Assembly (NCBI GenBank): GCA_013368375.1
Contig: JAACJP010000036.1
Span: 1 to 64,000 of the forward strand
Origin: Tricholomella constricta
Lineage: Eukaryota > Basidiomycota > Agaricomycetes > Agaricales > Lyophyllaceae
Length of the DNA: 64,000 nucleotides
Direction: 5' to 3'
In this document: in pieces, positions 22,951-35,799 of the stretch
Position numbering within the stretch: the first letter of the stretch is position 1
Layout of the letters: each line of letters starts with the position of its first letter
The notes under the pieces: model-generated
Seen by the model: only the letters and a program-made list of their open reading frames with translations
Database searches by the model: none
Told to the model about the DNA's origin: nothing
Position numbers and translations under genes: made by a program

Positions 22951-23089
22951 GAAGACTAGCAGAAATGGCTTCCGCAAGTTGCTTTGCATGTCAGGAGCAA
23001 CATAAAGGTCGAAATCGCTGGCCGCAAGCAACCTGGGTGAAGATAAAATTAACCGTTTCAGTATCAAGAAGAAAAAGCGCGACGTCGTT

Positions 23090-23700
23090 GATGGCTTGCT
23101 CGCTGGTGGAAACGACGTCAAAGCCATCGTTAATCGGAACAACGACAACGCGGACCATCCATCATGCCCGGGAAATGCCGCATTCATCTTTGCTTCCCCT
23201 GCAGACGCACGACACTTCAAAGCTTCACCGACGGTCCTATCGGAGCTATGGCTGAGCTTACAACTGAACTTCTGCCTCCATCTTCACTGTGCATACACGG
23301 ATTCCTGTTCGAAGTTTTTCAGTGAGCACGAGAGCTGTCCCCGCCTTGAGCAGTTCCATAGGAATCATTCCACTGCACCTGTACAAAAGGATGAAATGAC
23401 CTCTACTTCAGAATGGAAGAGCTATGAACTCTACAGCCCCACCTGGTTCCTTCACCTCGCAGCTGTGTGTCGGCAGTGGCGTGACATCGTGGAATACGTC
23501 TCAGTCTTCTGGACCCGTGTCGTCGCCGTTGTCGATGCACGTCTTCCTAACCCGCTTGCAAAAACAGCTACACCTTGGACGCGCTGGTGCTGAGGCGACC
23601 TAATACATACGATGATCATGATGCCAGGTAACATGACCGCTGCGGCCGCAGTACCATAACCTCCTAATGCGCCATCTCCGCCGATGTTGTTCAATCTTTT
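23090..23700 (+). pseudogene. F-box-like protein remnant
   Basis: The plus-strand frame ends with SPTWFLHLAAVCRQWRDIVE followed by YVSVFWTRVVAVVDARL, the V-C-R-x-W-R-D-I...L-W-x-x-I signature that closes the F-box in the many Agaricomycete F-box proteins. These act as substrate adaptors of SCF ubiquitin ligases. Downstream, 23,870-24,130 has leucine-rich, F-box-protein-like wording (FHIDGRNFVYP), but the frame is interrupted several times. No clean start or set of splice sites could be built. It may be a pseudogene or a gene with introns I could not place. Confidence 0.45.
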
Positions 23701-24149
23701 TTCGACGCCTCCTCTCTCCCATCTGTTTCGCACGATTCTCCTGGTCCAGCTCATTTACTTACATCCTCCCTCTTAACACCCTTAAAGACGATGGTAAGGC
23801 TTCTGGCCACTGGAACTCAGTAACAATGCCCTCGTTCATCGAAAAACCTTTCTAGTGCCCCGACCTGACTAGATTTCACATCGACGGCCGTAATTTTGTT
23901 TACCCATGCCTTGAGCCGTCTCCGTGGCGGGACTCTCAGCGATCCATCCTCAAACAGACCGACCTCTCAGCGACGGCTATCGAAATTCTCTCCAGGAAAT
24001 CCGCCTCCATGTTGCAGCTCTACCTTAGCGTCTCAGGCGCATATTGTCCACTGCGGCGTCGAGACAGGCTTCATGGCCTTCTTGAACCAGGGGGACCCAG
24101 GCACAGTAACTATAGAGGAAGATCCACACACGCATCGGCGAGGATGACG

Positions 24150-26030
24150 TCTCGACGAGGCTTGTGGAAGTGCAGGAGAGCGAAAGCAGTGAGATCTGGG
24201 TAATAGGAACCCCTGGCGGAATCGGCCCTTCCTCCCCCTCCCTTCCCCCCTCGTCCTCCTCTCCTTGGGCCTCTGTGCGCCCGCCGCGGCCGTTCGACAT
24301 CAAGAAAGAGCCTTTTGGTACGACGTGCAGCTCTTGAGTCAACGTGTAGACCGGCCTTCCTGCATGGCTGAATCACTTGTGCCCACAGTGGTCTTCCTCA
24401 CGATCCACCTCACTGGTTTCAATAAACCCCTAAGTGTCACAACGTCCTGGACTGACCAGGCGTGTCGCAAGTTCGCATAAAGTCACAAATTCTCCCACCG
24501 TTCTGTCTTGCTTCCACCGGCAGCGTTGACATTTGCATGCTCTTGTCATTTAAGGGAATGACACCATGGACTTTTCGACTCGTTCAATTCGAGACACATG
24601 CCCTCTTATCTTGGTCTTGTCCTCAACTTGCCGCATGTCGCTACACTCACTGGTGGCTCGCCGATTTGGCTCTTCACGTAGAAACACATAAGCACTCTTT
24701 CACGAGCTAAACAATCCACCCCCGCCCCCCCAGGGAACCTCGAGAGGCCTGTTATCCCGTTCCGGCCTTCCGAACTTGAAAGCCACGCGGGAATTCAAGC
24801 GATCCTCTGATCATAACCTGCTGCTTCATCTTCATCTTCTTCTCCTTCTCCTTTCCCTTATACCGCCCCTTCATTTGGCAAGTTCTATCTCCTCCTGCAC
24901 CGCAAGGCTCACTCCTCCAAACCCTCTGCCGGGGTTTATCGCTCCTGAGGCCTCAGGCCTTATTAACGAACCGACGACACACTGTGCACATAACACTCAT
25001 TCCTCAAGACGCAAAAACACTCCGAACCGCGCGATACGCTTTCGAACTTCTCCTCCCGGTTCGGGTTCGCCCCAGCCGATAAACAGGGACAGGGGTCAAA
25101 GTGGCGAATGGACTCGGGGTTGTTATCCACTGCGCCAATACGTGGAAGCAGCTGCATAGTCTGATCGACACACCTCTACTAGCAGCCGCATCACTGATAC
25201 ATGCTTCCACTTGTTCCCCTACTACACCCACACCCTGGACGCCAGCCACTTCACAGTTGGATTTTTCGACACTGCAGGAGTAGAGTGGACGGGACACACA
25301 CGCGCAATGAGCACTTTATAACATCAATACAATTTACAACTCATCACTAACTACTACATCCACGAACGCGTACAAAGAGACAAAGAGACATCGCCACCTC
25401 CCATGTCCCGAATCCGGCCTACTAATAGTATATCAAAGCACACACACTACATACTCACATACTCACATACACACAGACATACAGACAGACAGACATACGG
25501 AGGACAAGAAGGCGCGCCGGGGACGTCGACTAGTTTCGGCCTACGACGGCGGTATGCGGCTGGCAGGGGGCAAATACACGTTCCCCACCCCGCCGCGCCC
25601 TATCAATTCATGCGCGAGCGCCGGCGCAGGCGCTTGAAGGTGGGGGAGGGTGTGCGTGTGTTCTACGCTCGGGCTTTGTTTTGGCTTCAAATTCGGATTT
25701 GGAATTTTATTTAGGTTGGGGTAGCTGGCGGAGTGTCTGCGTGGGGCGGGGAGAAGGAGGTCAATTAGTGGATGAGAGGGAGGGAAGGGAAATAGAACGG
25801 GAAAGCGAACGAAAGCAAGGTAGCATACAAATACGAGAGCACGGAAACACAAAGCCCTCGCATGGACAGCAAGCAGGGATGCAAAGGAGGCTCGGCGTCT
25901 GGTGCTTTCCTATTGCCTTTTTGCGCTGCGCAGAAATGATACCATGGAGGGGCACCGACAAGCAATCAACGACCAAGCAACAGACACCCAAAAAGACCAG
26001 CCAAACGAAACAAAGCGGAGGCGAGCTGAA
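24150..26030. other. No recognised gene; Helitron 3'-end relic near 25,107-25,143
   Basis: The stretch around 25,107-25,143 (GTTGTTATCCACTGCGCCAAT) resembles the 3' end shared by the Helitron-like copies (GGTCGTTATCCACTCCGCCAAT), but the left hairpin arm and CTAG are lost. A CA-rich microsatellite (ACACAGACATACAGACAGAC) lies at about 25,440-25,497. Otherwise I see nothing supported. Confidence 0.4.
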
Positions 26031-26036
26031 CGCTAC

Positions 26037-26936
26037 TCACTCCCCGCCATGGTCATGCTCATCCTCCTCCCGGAACTGCTCGGCCTCGGTGGCAACGTTC
26101 CCCGTGCGCCCCCGGCCCAATAACGGCGGAGATGGGGCGTGCGCTTGGGCGTGCATGCCTGGGCCACGGGAGCGCGAACGGGAGGCAGAGATGTTGCCTG
26201 CGCCACCGCGGCCGGAGGAGTGCTGTTCGTGTGGCACAATTTGTGGGTGAGGGGGTGCGAGCGGTAACGAGGGTCGAGTTTGAGGGGCAAAAAAGGGCAT
26301 GGGAGTCAAGATTGGGAGAAAGCAAGCAAGTAGAAAGGGAGACGACGCACGAGAGCATTCGCATCCTGGGATGCGGTGATGTGGGCACGGATTATCGCTT
26401 CCTCCTCTTCTGCGATGGCGACGGGAACGCTGGTGGGGTCGCGCGAGGGCGAGCGGATGTTGCCTGCGCCACCGCGGCCGGTGGAGAAGGTCTGGAGGGG
26501 CTGTTAGGAGAAGCAAGGACAGAAGCAGACGAGACGCACCTTTACGGCGGCAGGGATGGGCTCACGGCCGCGGACGACGGCGATGTCGGCTTCGCGTGAG
26601 GAGAGGGAGGCCGGGCGGATATTGCCTGCGCCGCCGCGGCCGGAGGATTGCTGTGTGTGTCGAGGTCAGAGGTAAAGAGAGGTAGCCTGGAGAGCACGCA
26701 CGTAGACATCGCGACCACGGGATTGGGAGCGGTCTGTGGGTGTCAGTAACGGGCGCAGGCGAGATAAGGAGATAGAGCGGACCAGAGTCGCGATTGGTGA
26801 GCGTCGTCTCGTCGTTGCTGAGTGTGCGCGAGATCTTAGCGCCAAAGGCGGAGAGGGCGCTGCCGAGAGATGTGCGCTGGGAAGGCGAAGGCGACGGCGA
26901 GCTATGACGGGCCATCGTGTGAGAGGAGAGAGACAT
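26037..26936 (-). CDS. Par32/DUF3602-family protein with GRGGAGNI repeats
   Basis: Five exons join in frame: 26,936-26,783; 26,733-26,702; 26,650-26,540; 26,500-26,351; 26,222-26,037, giving 210 residues. The start MSLSSHTMARHSSP is chosen as the first ATG; a second at 26,915 is possible. The protein carries the hallmark motif SSGRGGAGNI three times and a variant LLGRGRTGNV near the end, in polar, Ser/Arg-rich, probably disordered sequence. This repeat defines the fungal DUF3602 family that includes yeast Par32. Par32 is phosphorylated after TORC1 inhibition and restrains ammonium transporters; that role here is inference only. The introns (39-128 bases) have good GT and AG ends, and phases agree at every junction. 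Confidence 0.85.
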
Positions 26937-27840
26937 CCTTCTCCGTGTTTGGCAAAGTGTGGTTCCGTTCTATTTTTAGCTGTGTACCGTGATCACACCT
27001 CCTCCTCGTCTCGAGACGCGCCGGTCGGTTTGCGTGCTGTGCATACCTAGCGCAGAGGACACGAGTGATGGATTCGTTGGAATGGCGGATGCCTCGCGTT
27101 TCGCCGGGACCCGGGACATGCACAATCCTGTGGTGAGCCAAGGCCGCCCTGTCCCCTCCCATACATGGCCTCGTCAGCCATAGTATGGATGTAGAGCAAG
27201 CGGTAACATCCTGAACCCGAACTCGCATTTTAGCCTGCACAGGCGATTCCTTCGCTCACGAGTCACGGCCCATGGCATCCTTTTTCCCTCTTGCTAGCGT
27301 TCCTTCTCGACTGCACAGCCGTTTCTCGTCTTGCATGGCAATGCCGGCCGCCACTGCTTGGATAGAAAACCCAGGTATGTATCTGGTACCGGCCACTGAT
27401 CCCGGGCTTAAGCGACAAGCAGGCACCTGTTCAGCCTCGCCATGTTCCAAAGCCGAGGGTTCTTTTCCCCGCTAAATGCTCTCTGGATTCTCCGCCCGCT
27501 GTCCCTATGTATGAAACATCCTCCACTCAATATTCACCCAAGTCATTTCCGGTGTCCTCTGAGCTAACATTGGTATGCTTGTACACGGTACGTTCCGAAA
27601 GCTTTTGAGAGAGGTCTCGTTCGGCTCGAGAGCAAGGCGCAGATCTGGAGACCCTCACAGCACCGTCTCTTCAACTCGCGGCATACGTCTTTCTTACCTG
27701 CGTACCGCCGTACGTATAAAGCTTATACATAAATCTAGGCCGATCGCTACTGGTTTCTACGTCTCCGTTTTGGTGCTATCTGTCTCTCCTTCCGCTGACG
27801 CGCAACACTATCCTTGAACAGCCTCTTCTCCTACTTGTCA
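26937..27840. other. No recognised gene
   Basis: This is probably the upstream region of the DUF3602 gene. Short frames on both strands lack domains. GTATAAAGCTTATAC at 27,714 is a small perfect dyad. Confidence 0.4.
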
Positions 27841-29300
27841 ACCATCCAGGATCTCCGTCCCCTTGACTCGTGCTCAGGGAAGTCGATAGTAACATGCGCT
27901 GAACGCAGCCTCACTCATCGACGCTGCTCTGTTCTCCCCACTGCCCACTGTGCAACCCGACGCCGCTCCTTCTCCCCTCTACCTCGCGCGCCGTACTCGA
28001 TCTGGAACTGCTGCCAGAGTCCTCTGTCCTCTTTCCAGATCCTAGATGCGCTCCTTTTGTCTCCGACCTCTCTCTCCTTTTTCCTTGTGCCGAATACCTC
28101 GCAGCGATCATCATACACCGGTTCTCTTGGAGATTCCTTCGACTCAACGCAGTGCATTCGCCTCAAACATCCACTTTGCGCCCAACCGTAAGCTCGCCTT
28201 TCCTTTTTCAAAGCATCAAGCGCCCATTTCTCTTTCAAGACTGAAGGTCAGGATCACCGCCGTGTCGGCGACGCAGCGAAGCAAAGAACGAGGCTCCGAT
28301 TCGGTTCAAACTCCACCCGCGGTGCCTGCTGCTGTACGGCCGTCTTTACGCCAACGCCTCTCTTTTCAGCCGCCAGCCCTCATTGCTCTTCCCGGTAGGG
28401 GACCGAACGTCACCTTACTCTGGCTCCTGTATGGCTCGTTGGACTCGGGTGCGGGGCTTGCACCGGACGTACGTGCGGTGCACCCACTGCTAAGTACCCA
28501 CTCGAATCACAACGGCTCGGACTCGGAAGCTCGAAGTCGACGGCGCATGCTACCGGGTAGGGTATCTCGACCGTTGATGGGCGATTCCCATCCTTCTTCA
28601 ACCCTTCCTCCTCTTCCCATTCTCTCTGTCCATTTCCGATTTCCTGGCTGGGGCGGTCAGGGGCGACGACAGTCAAGCATCCTCATTCGACTCGGAGCCG
28701 GGAAATTGGGAAGATGCCACCCACGAGCGATCCGCAACGCCGCGTTTGGACATTTTAAAGGGTCCAATAACTCTGCACTGAGGGGAAGATGAGGAAGATG
28801 GAGGAAGGCGTCCGAGGAACCTCCACCAGCCGTCTATGTCTGTATGCTGTATGCGCAAAGGCGGTCGGTCGGTCGGTCGGTCGGCCTTACGGTGTTTGTT
28901 CTTTTTCTCGTGCGCCTTTTTTCCATTCCACGTTCCAAATTCCGCCGCTCCGGCCCGCGGCCTCTTTATCCAAGCCATCAACACCCTTAGGTTGCTTTCG
29001 ACTCGACCCGGACACGTGGGAAAGCCACGAACGGTTGTCAAAATGCCGCGCTTCTCTAGAGCGCGCCTGGACACCAAAGGCTCTCGCCCTGCGCTGTGCG
29101 GGGCGGGAACCGACCCCCACCAGCCGTCACAGTGTGCGTCTTGCGCAAAGGGCGGTCTTACGGGTGTCCATCCCCATTCTCGTGCGCTTTGCGCTTTTTT
29201 CCATTCTAAAACGTTCCACATTCCGCCCTGCCTACGTACGGCCTCTTCATCCTCAACTCTCAGGCGCAAGTCGCCCGCGTATGCCCCCGCCGCCCGCCGG
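27840..29300. repeat. Repeat R, diverged copies
   Basis: Blocks shared with 33,960-36,260 include TTCGACTCAACGCAGTGCAT (compare 35,035), a CTTGCACCGGA block, GGCTCGGACTCGG and a CAGTCAAGCATC...TCGACTCG block. A block reading TCTCGTGCG...TTCCATTC...CGTTCC occurs twice here (about 28,905 and 29,190) and again at about 36,200. A (CGGT)n run lies at 28,862-28,885. No coding gene is supported. Confidence 0.6.
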
Positions 29301-30870
29301 CTGACCCATCGCTGCACGGTCCACACGCCGCTACCACCGGCGGCCTTTTTTTCAACTCAAGTGTCTGTTACTGTTGCGTTCGACGCTCGCATGCTTATAC
29401 TACTAAATTCACGACACCGTACACCGTACGCCGTACATCAACAGCTGGTGCTCACTGCTCACACCCCAATGACCACCCAACCACCAATCACGCCCTCCAC
29501 CGTTCTCACCGGTTTTCGAACTCGGAACGCGGACTCTGACCAAGACTAGGCCGAGATGTGGGGGGGGGGTGGGGCTCGGAAGCGAGGGAGAGTGGCCCTG
29601 CAGGCGCGCAGGCTTGGCATCGAAGTCCGCTCAAAGGCACGTGGGGGACGCCTGCCTCCCTCTGATTTTTTCCTGCAGGTGGGGCACGCCAGTGTCAGGG
29701 CGCCTGCATCCTGATCCTACATGGATCTCGGAGCACGGAGAACGGAGGGCCGCGCTGGCAACAGTAACGTATACAGTGACAGTATCGTCAACGTCTGCAG
29801 CGTGTGTCGTCACAGCGCGCTTGACCTGACGAACCCGTGCGCGTGTGCGCCAGGGACAGGGGAGGTAAGGCAAAGACGCCACCACGTCCCCCATCCGAGT
29901 CCACCAACCACCACCCACCCACTGCGTCCACCATAAAACACATTTCGCATCGCAGTCTTGTTGTATCCTTAGCTGACTCATAAGTAAAACAAGCACTTGA
30001 AAGCTGACAGCTCGACCACTCTTTTTTTTCTGTTCCCCAATCGTATGCACCACGAATGTTCCGGAGGACGAGATAGCGATGAGCATTCCTCACGTTGTCG
30101 TTCACGTTCGCGTTTACGGCCATGACCAAGACATGGACTATGTAAGGGACATGGCCGGATCTCAAGGTCAGGTCAGGTCAGGCAAGGAGCATGCTATCAG
30201 ATATATAATATAGCACCAAGCACGGGGCGAGGCTTACGCCACATGTGGGAAACAGTTAGTAACGAACGAGCGAACGAACGAGCGAACGGACAAGCAACAA
30301 GCAACAAGCAACAAACATCAGCAGTCAGCAGCAGCAGCAGCAGCAACAACAAATACATGGTCCGCCATTGTAATTGTAATTGTAATCGTAATCGTAACTC
30401 GTATCAGTATGGCAAAAGTGTGGTATCGTTAAAGGGTATGGGCCCGGGGACGCGTAGGGTACGTGAGAGTGAGTGTCAAATGTCAAATGGCCCTGGCCGA
30501 CCGACCGCTGCATCGCGATGGATGTGTCGTATCGCGCGAACGCGGAGCGGTTGGAAAGCAAGGCACGCGGGGACAGACACACAATCGAAATCGGAATCGG
30601 GATCGGTAACGGGAACGGGAACGGGAACGGGAACGGGAACGGGAACGGGAACTAAAGGAGGAAAGAACAGAAGAAAGAGAAAAAGTAGAAGAACACTGAA
30701 AAGTTAAAAGGAAAGAAGGCAAAGAAGGGGAAAAAAGAACAGAAGGACCAACGGCTCCCAAGAGGGAGGGAGGGACCCTACAACAACAACATCAACAACA
30801 ACACAAAATCAGACACCTCCAAAACCCTAAACAGGATTCGAATCTCACCCACCGCTCCCTCGAATCCTGG
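29300..30870. other. Intergenic DNA with microsatellites
   Basis: No gene was found. Simple repeats cluster at 30,255-30,660: GAACGAGC-type, CAAGCAA-type, AGC, AATTGT-type and a GGGAAC hexanucleotide array (about 30,600-30,654). The region lies 3' of the minus-strand transcription factor gene. Confidence 0.5.
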
Positions 30871-30879
30871 ATTCTAGAT

Positions 30880-33814
30880 TTACGGCAACGGCAATGGCCC
30901 AAGCATCCCAAGCCCAAACGGCACGCCCGTGCCTCCACCCGTCGTGGTCGTCGTCGTAGTCGTAGGAGCACTCATCCGCCGCCTCCGCTCCGCAATGCTC
31001 ACCACAGGCCACGCTCCCGCATCTTCGTCCCCCGTCTCCCCGACCCCGACCCCGACCCCGACTCCGACTCCGACCCCAACTCGCGTGCTCTCCCCCCCAG
31101 GCCGCTCCACCAACGCCCGCTTCGCATTCGCAGGCCCTAGCGTCTGCGATGGCAGCCGTTTATACGACGGCCGCATCCCTCCCCCGTTCCCTCCCCCTCC
31201 TCCTCCTGCTGTTCCTGTTCCTGATCCAGAGTCCAAAGGGTCCCGCGACCGCGACTCCGAGCGACGGTGCTGTGTACGCGGATGGCAATGGGAGTTCGTA
31301 TGCGGATGGGTACGTTCTGCCGCCGCCCCACACCCCGACCCCGACCCCGACCCCGACTCCGATCCGGCCCTTGGACCCGTACTAGAACCAGAACCAGAAC
31401 CCGGGCCTGGGCCAGGGCCAGGCGGCGCGAACGATACGACTCTCATCTGCGCTTGCTGGGGATCCGCCGACGCCGGGGCAGGCGCGTACCCAAAGACATG
31501 CGCAAGCGAAGACGACGTGCCCGTGCCCGTGCCCGTGCCCGTCGTGCCAGTGCTGCTCGCGCTGCTGGGGCGGCTGCCCTGCGACGTGGCGGAGGGGGTA
31601 GGTGTGTGTGTGGGGGTTGGGAGTATCCCCTCCATCTCCATCTCCATCGCTCCCCCTTCCCCTCCTCTCCCCCCTCCCCCTCCTTCTCCGCCTTGCCCTT
31701 CCCCGCTTCCGCCTCCGCGTTCATTTCCGTTTCCGTTTCCGTTTCCGTTTCCTCCCCCTCCCCGTTCTCCGCTCCCATGCCCTTGCCCTTGCCCCTGCCC
31801 CTGCCCCCGCCTCGGCCGCGGCCGCACGCTCAAACTCAACGTCACAGGTGCCGGCCGCGCCAACACCGCCGCCTCGTAGCGCCTCAGATCCTCCGGCGGC
31901 TCATGCCCATGCCCCTGGAAATGCTGCTGTTGCTGTTGAGGGTGTCCATGAGTCTGTGCATGTGCAGGCTCCGTCGCATGCCGCCCATGCCCTCCCTGCC
32001 CTTGCCCCTGCCCCTGCCCTCCTTGCCCTTGTCCTTGCCGGGAGAGTGGCCCGCCGGCAGCCGGATGGTAGAGCGCAGTCGGCGTCGTAGAGCTCGGGAG
32101 CGACGCGACGCGTGCGCGGCGGGGCCCTTGAACCTGGCCCTGCCCTTGTCCCTGTCCCTGTCCCGGCCCTTGCGTGTGCGCGTGCGAGTGCGAGTGGGCG
32201 TGTCCCTGCGCGTGTGCATAACCCCCCTGCCCATGCCCATGCCCATGCCCGGGGACAGAATCAGGTGGCGTAGCCGCGATATACTGTTTCCAGAACTCGA
32301 TCGCGAGGTCTCTCGGCGCCGGCGTCGTCGTGGGCCTTTGCTGGTGTTGTTGCTGCTGCTGATGTTGCTGCTGCTGTTGGGGCATGGATATAGGCATGGG
32401 CGTGGCATTGGGGTCCTCCGCCCCGCCCCCGTGGGGGTGGGAGAAGAAGGGGGCGGCGTCGGGAGCGAGACCGGCGAGCACGGCGGGGTCGTCGAGGGAC
32501 ATGAGGCCAAAGGCGGAGGAGAACCCGCCGCCGCCGCAACCTTCGGGTGCGCCTGGTTGGGACGGCGCGGTGCCGGCGCCGGTGCGGGTAGGCTGGGAGT
32601 GGGGGTGCGGGTGCGGATGCGGGTGGGGGTGCGGGTGCGGGTCTTTCTGATGTTGTTGTTGTTGTTGTTGTTGTTGCTGTTGTTGCGGGGCGCGGCTGCT
32701 AAACGAGGCATCCGCGAGCGCCTATACGCGGTGACGTCAGGACACAGGACTATACGGGGACGTGACGACGTACGTTGTTTTGGAATGTCTGGTGGACGGG
32801 CACGGGTACAGAGAAGCCGGGCATGGGGAGGTGGACAGAGGAGGATGCGGCGGAGGAGGGCATGGAGCTGCTCCCGTCGCTGCTGCTCGCAAAGTCTATG
32901 CTCGGGCGGCGGCGGTCCAGGAGGAAGCTGGAGGGCGGGGCTGGGTACGAGCCCATAAAGTGCTGCAGGTCCTTATCTGGCAGGGGGGGCTGCTTGTCAG
33001 TGGGAGCGGTGCGGAGGAGGAGAAGAAGGAGACGCGCCGGCGTGAGCTTGGGTGTGGTCCCAGGACGGCCAGGAGGCGGGTGGGGCGCGGGAGTCAGAGT
33101 AGTGGTTGTGCTGCTGCATGCGAACCAGCTCGGCCTGGGCACGGTAACGGCTCGCAAAGTCAGTAGGCTCGTTCATTGACAGGGACGGGAGGGGGTTGAA
33201 GGAGAAGGATTCAGAGTGCAGATGCGACTGGAACAGGTCGTCGTTGGGGTTAGGGTAGGAGGATGAGGACAGGGATGGCTGTGAATGGTGGCCCGGGCCC
33301 GCTGGGGCGGTCTGGCGGTGGAATTTGACAAATGTGCAGCGACATTTGCGTTGGACGCATTTTGCTATGGTGGGAATTGCGATGAAGATGAGCGAGGATG
33401 AGAAAAGAGTAGACGTACCGCAGGGATTGCAGCCATCGCAGGCGAGGCTGGACTCGACACACTGATCGCAAGCCTGCTTGGACGTGGTGGCCCGTGTTGC
33501 AGAGCCTTTCTTGCGTGAGCCCGAGATGGGAAATGGCTTTTCGTTGGAGTGGCATTTGTTGACGTGTCGTGACAGAAGATCACTGAAAGATCAATGAGTT
33601 GAATAAAGACGACGGCAGTCACCAATGGCGCACCTTCTAGCAAACTGATCCCCGCAGTATTGACATTTGTATGGGCGGTCGCCAGTGTCTGCACGGAATG
33701 AGATCGAATTTGCGCTGTGGGATGGATGTGCTTACGGGATCGCATATGGCGAGCAACATGTTGAGGACGAGTAAAGGTAGCGTGGCAGACAGGGCATTTG
33801 TGGTCGCCCCCCAT
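30880..33814 (-). CDS. Zinc-finger transcription factor with C2H2 fingers and a Zn2Cys6-type cluster
   Basis: The gene starts MGGDHKCPVCHATFTRPQHV at 33,814. Exons 33,814-33,736, 33,688-33,634, 33,582-33,419 and 33,364 onward join in frame to give two C2H2 fingers linked by HTGDRPY. Next comes CDQCVESSLACDGCNPCAKC followed by VQRKCQC, which fits C-x2-C-x6-C-x5-C-x2-C-x6-C of the fungal binuclear zinc cluster. One further intron between about 33,080 and 33,000 is needed but its ends are unsettled; another is 32,773-32,722. The last exon runs to a stop at 30,880 and is extremely rich in Gln, His, Gly and Ser (QQQQ, HGHGQG and GTGTG tracts). It ends FGLGMLGPLPLP. The total is about 880 residues. 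This combination is known in fungal regulators. It is probably a nuclear DNA-binding protein; its targets are unknown. Confidence 0.8.
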
Positions 33815-33959
33815 TGTCGACGCGAGTGTTCAATCGAGGTTGTGCTGACCAAAGAAAACGAGGCGACCAAAGGACGTGATGTCACCCCTACGTCATTCCT
33901 CGTGTCTCCTTGCCAACCACCATCACCACCCCAAATCCCAGTAAGTAATTAACGCCGCC

Positions 33960-34825
33960 GGCAGTCCACAACGCCCGACCCTGCCTATATGCTCCTCTGC
34001 GCAACTTGAGCCTGACGTCGCTACCTCGCACGCTGTCCGTGTCACTGCGCTGAGCGTTTTCTCCTTTTTCAGCATACTATATGCACTTCATCTCTCTCCG
34101 GCTATCCCGCGGCGACCACCCTAGTTCTCACAGCAGGGGCTAACCTAGTACATTCGCCTCAAACTTATCAATTCGCATGATATGCGCGCCTCTTCCTCCT
34201 TCCCAAGAACCAAGCCCACCTCTCTGCCCAGACCAGAACTATGAATAAATAACGAAGCAGCGAAAGCGAATCACGAGCCGCAAGAAATTGAACCTCATAT
34301 GCACCCTACTCTAGCGCCTCCATGGTTCTTCTCGTTGGAACTTGCACCCGTAAATTCCTTCCTGCGACTGCAAACTACCCAGCTGGGATCACATGGGCTC
34401 GGACTCGGACTTGAAGCTTGAAAGTTCGATATGTCAATAGCGCGTGTACGTGTACCTCCAGGCAGGCCGTTCGGAGTCTCCGGTCCATATCCTTCTACGA
34501 GTATCCTCATGCACCCACTCATTCTGTCCTTGCTTCCTGGCTGGGGCACTCGGATCCCCGGCGGCGCCAGTCAAGCATCAATCCCCCTTATTCGACTCGA
34601 AAATGGGGGGAAAGTAACGACCGTTCCACAGCGAGAAAGCGCATTTAGACATCAAAGGCTCTCCTTCTGTGCTGAAGGGGCGGGGCCACTTTTTCTTCAC
34701 ACGCCTTCCTCCACGATCCTTGTGCTGCAGGGGCCGGGCGTTGCTCAGCCCAAGTACAAAGGCGGGGCCATCAGCCGCGAGCCCGCCGATTCAAAAACCC
34801 CGTGCCGCAAAAAAAGAAAAACGAC
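33960..34825 (+). repeat. Repeat R, tandem copy
   Basis: It begins near CTGACGTCGCTACCTCGCAC and ends near CATCAAAGGCTCTCC. The next unit repeats the order: GCTACCTCGCACGCTGTCC, GCTGAGCGTTTTCTCC, ATGCGCGCC, ACGAGCCG, GGGACTTGCACC-like, CCCAGCTGGGA, GGCTCGGACTCGG and AAGCATCAAT. The class is unknown and no protein was seen. Confidence 0.7.
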
Positions 34826-35740
34826 AATCGACGCGCAACCTGAGGCTGACGTCGCTCTTCCTCCCTTCCCCCGCTACCTCGCACGCTGTCCTCAATCCGG
34901 AGCTGCCCTCCAGCGCTGAGCGTTTTCTCCTCGTTTCATTCAGGGGACTATATGCGCTTCATCTATCTCTAGCCTCTCCTTTCACCTTGAGCCGATCAAT
35001 TCCCGCCCATGGTTATCACAGAGACTTGAGACTTTTTTCAACTCAATACAGTACATGCGCCTGAAACCTATTGCTATGCACCCAACGAACCAGATGATAC
35101 GCGCGCCCCCTTCTTTCCGAGGACAAAGGAAGCACTCACTCACCTCGAGCTCTACCCAGCGCCAGAACTGCTGCCGTACTGGAAAGGCAGGGAAGCCAAC
35201 CACGAGCCGTAAGCTTCACTGCTCTTCCCAGCCTACCTCTCCGACTCCGACTTCGACTTCGACTTCTCTTTCAGACCCAGCGGCAAGGAATTCCTACTCT
35301 AGCTCCTGCTGACTATTCTCTCTCGTCGGGACTTGCACCGGATATTTTCTTTCTAGATCCCCCACTGCGATTGCGGAATACCCAGCTGGGAGCACACCCG
35401 GCTCGGACTCGGATTTTGGAATTTCGATGTTCATGGCGCCTGTACGTTAGCCGGGCAGGTGGGGCCCGACCACTGGGAGGCCGCTCCGCCATCTTTTTTA
35501 CCATCATCCTCCTGCAAGTATCAAGTGTCCACACCTTGCCACTCTTCTTTTTTCTTGTTCTTGTTCTTGTTCTTGTTCTTGCTTTCTGGCCGGGGGCACT
35601 CGCCGAGTGCCCACGGCGACAGTCAAGCTCGCATTGAGCATCAAGCATCAATTCTCCTCATCCGGCTCAACGAAAGGGTAAAGCCACGAACGCCGCAGCT
35701 TTTCGAGCGCGCCCTGGACTTTATGCGCTGAAGAAGAAGA
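34826..35740 (+). repeat. Repeat R, second tandem copy
   Basis: It has the same block order as the preceding unit, about 0.83 kb downstream, with an internal TTCTTG microsatellite at about 35,548-35,580 and a TCGACT-type run at 35,240-35,270. Confidence 0.7.
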
Positions 35741-35799
35741 GGGGGTGGACGGGACGGGACGGGCGGCATCTAGCCAGGGATTCAGTTCAACTCAAGCCG

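Noticed and set aside
28046..28792. A 248-codon plus-strand frame in repeat R
   Set aside because: The frame is not kept in the tandem R copies at 34-35.7 kb, so it is not a conserved protein.
30600..30654. GGGAAC hexanucleotide array as a functional element
   Set aside because: It is a plain microsatellite among several others, with nothing tying it to a gene.
31267..32958. A 563-codon plus-strand frame rich in Arg, Leu and Pro
   Set aside because: It is antisense to the repeat-coded tail of the transcription factor. GC-rich repeats keep several frames open, and it has no domain or plausible start.
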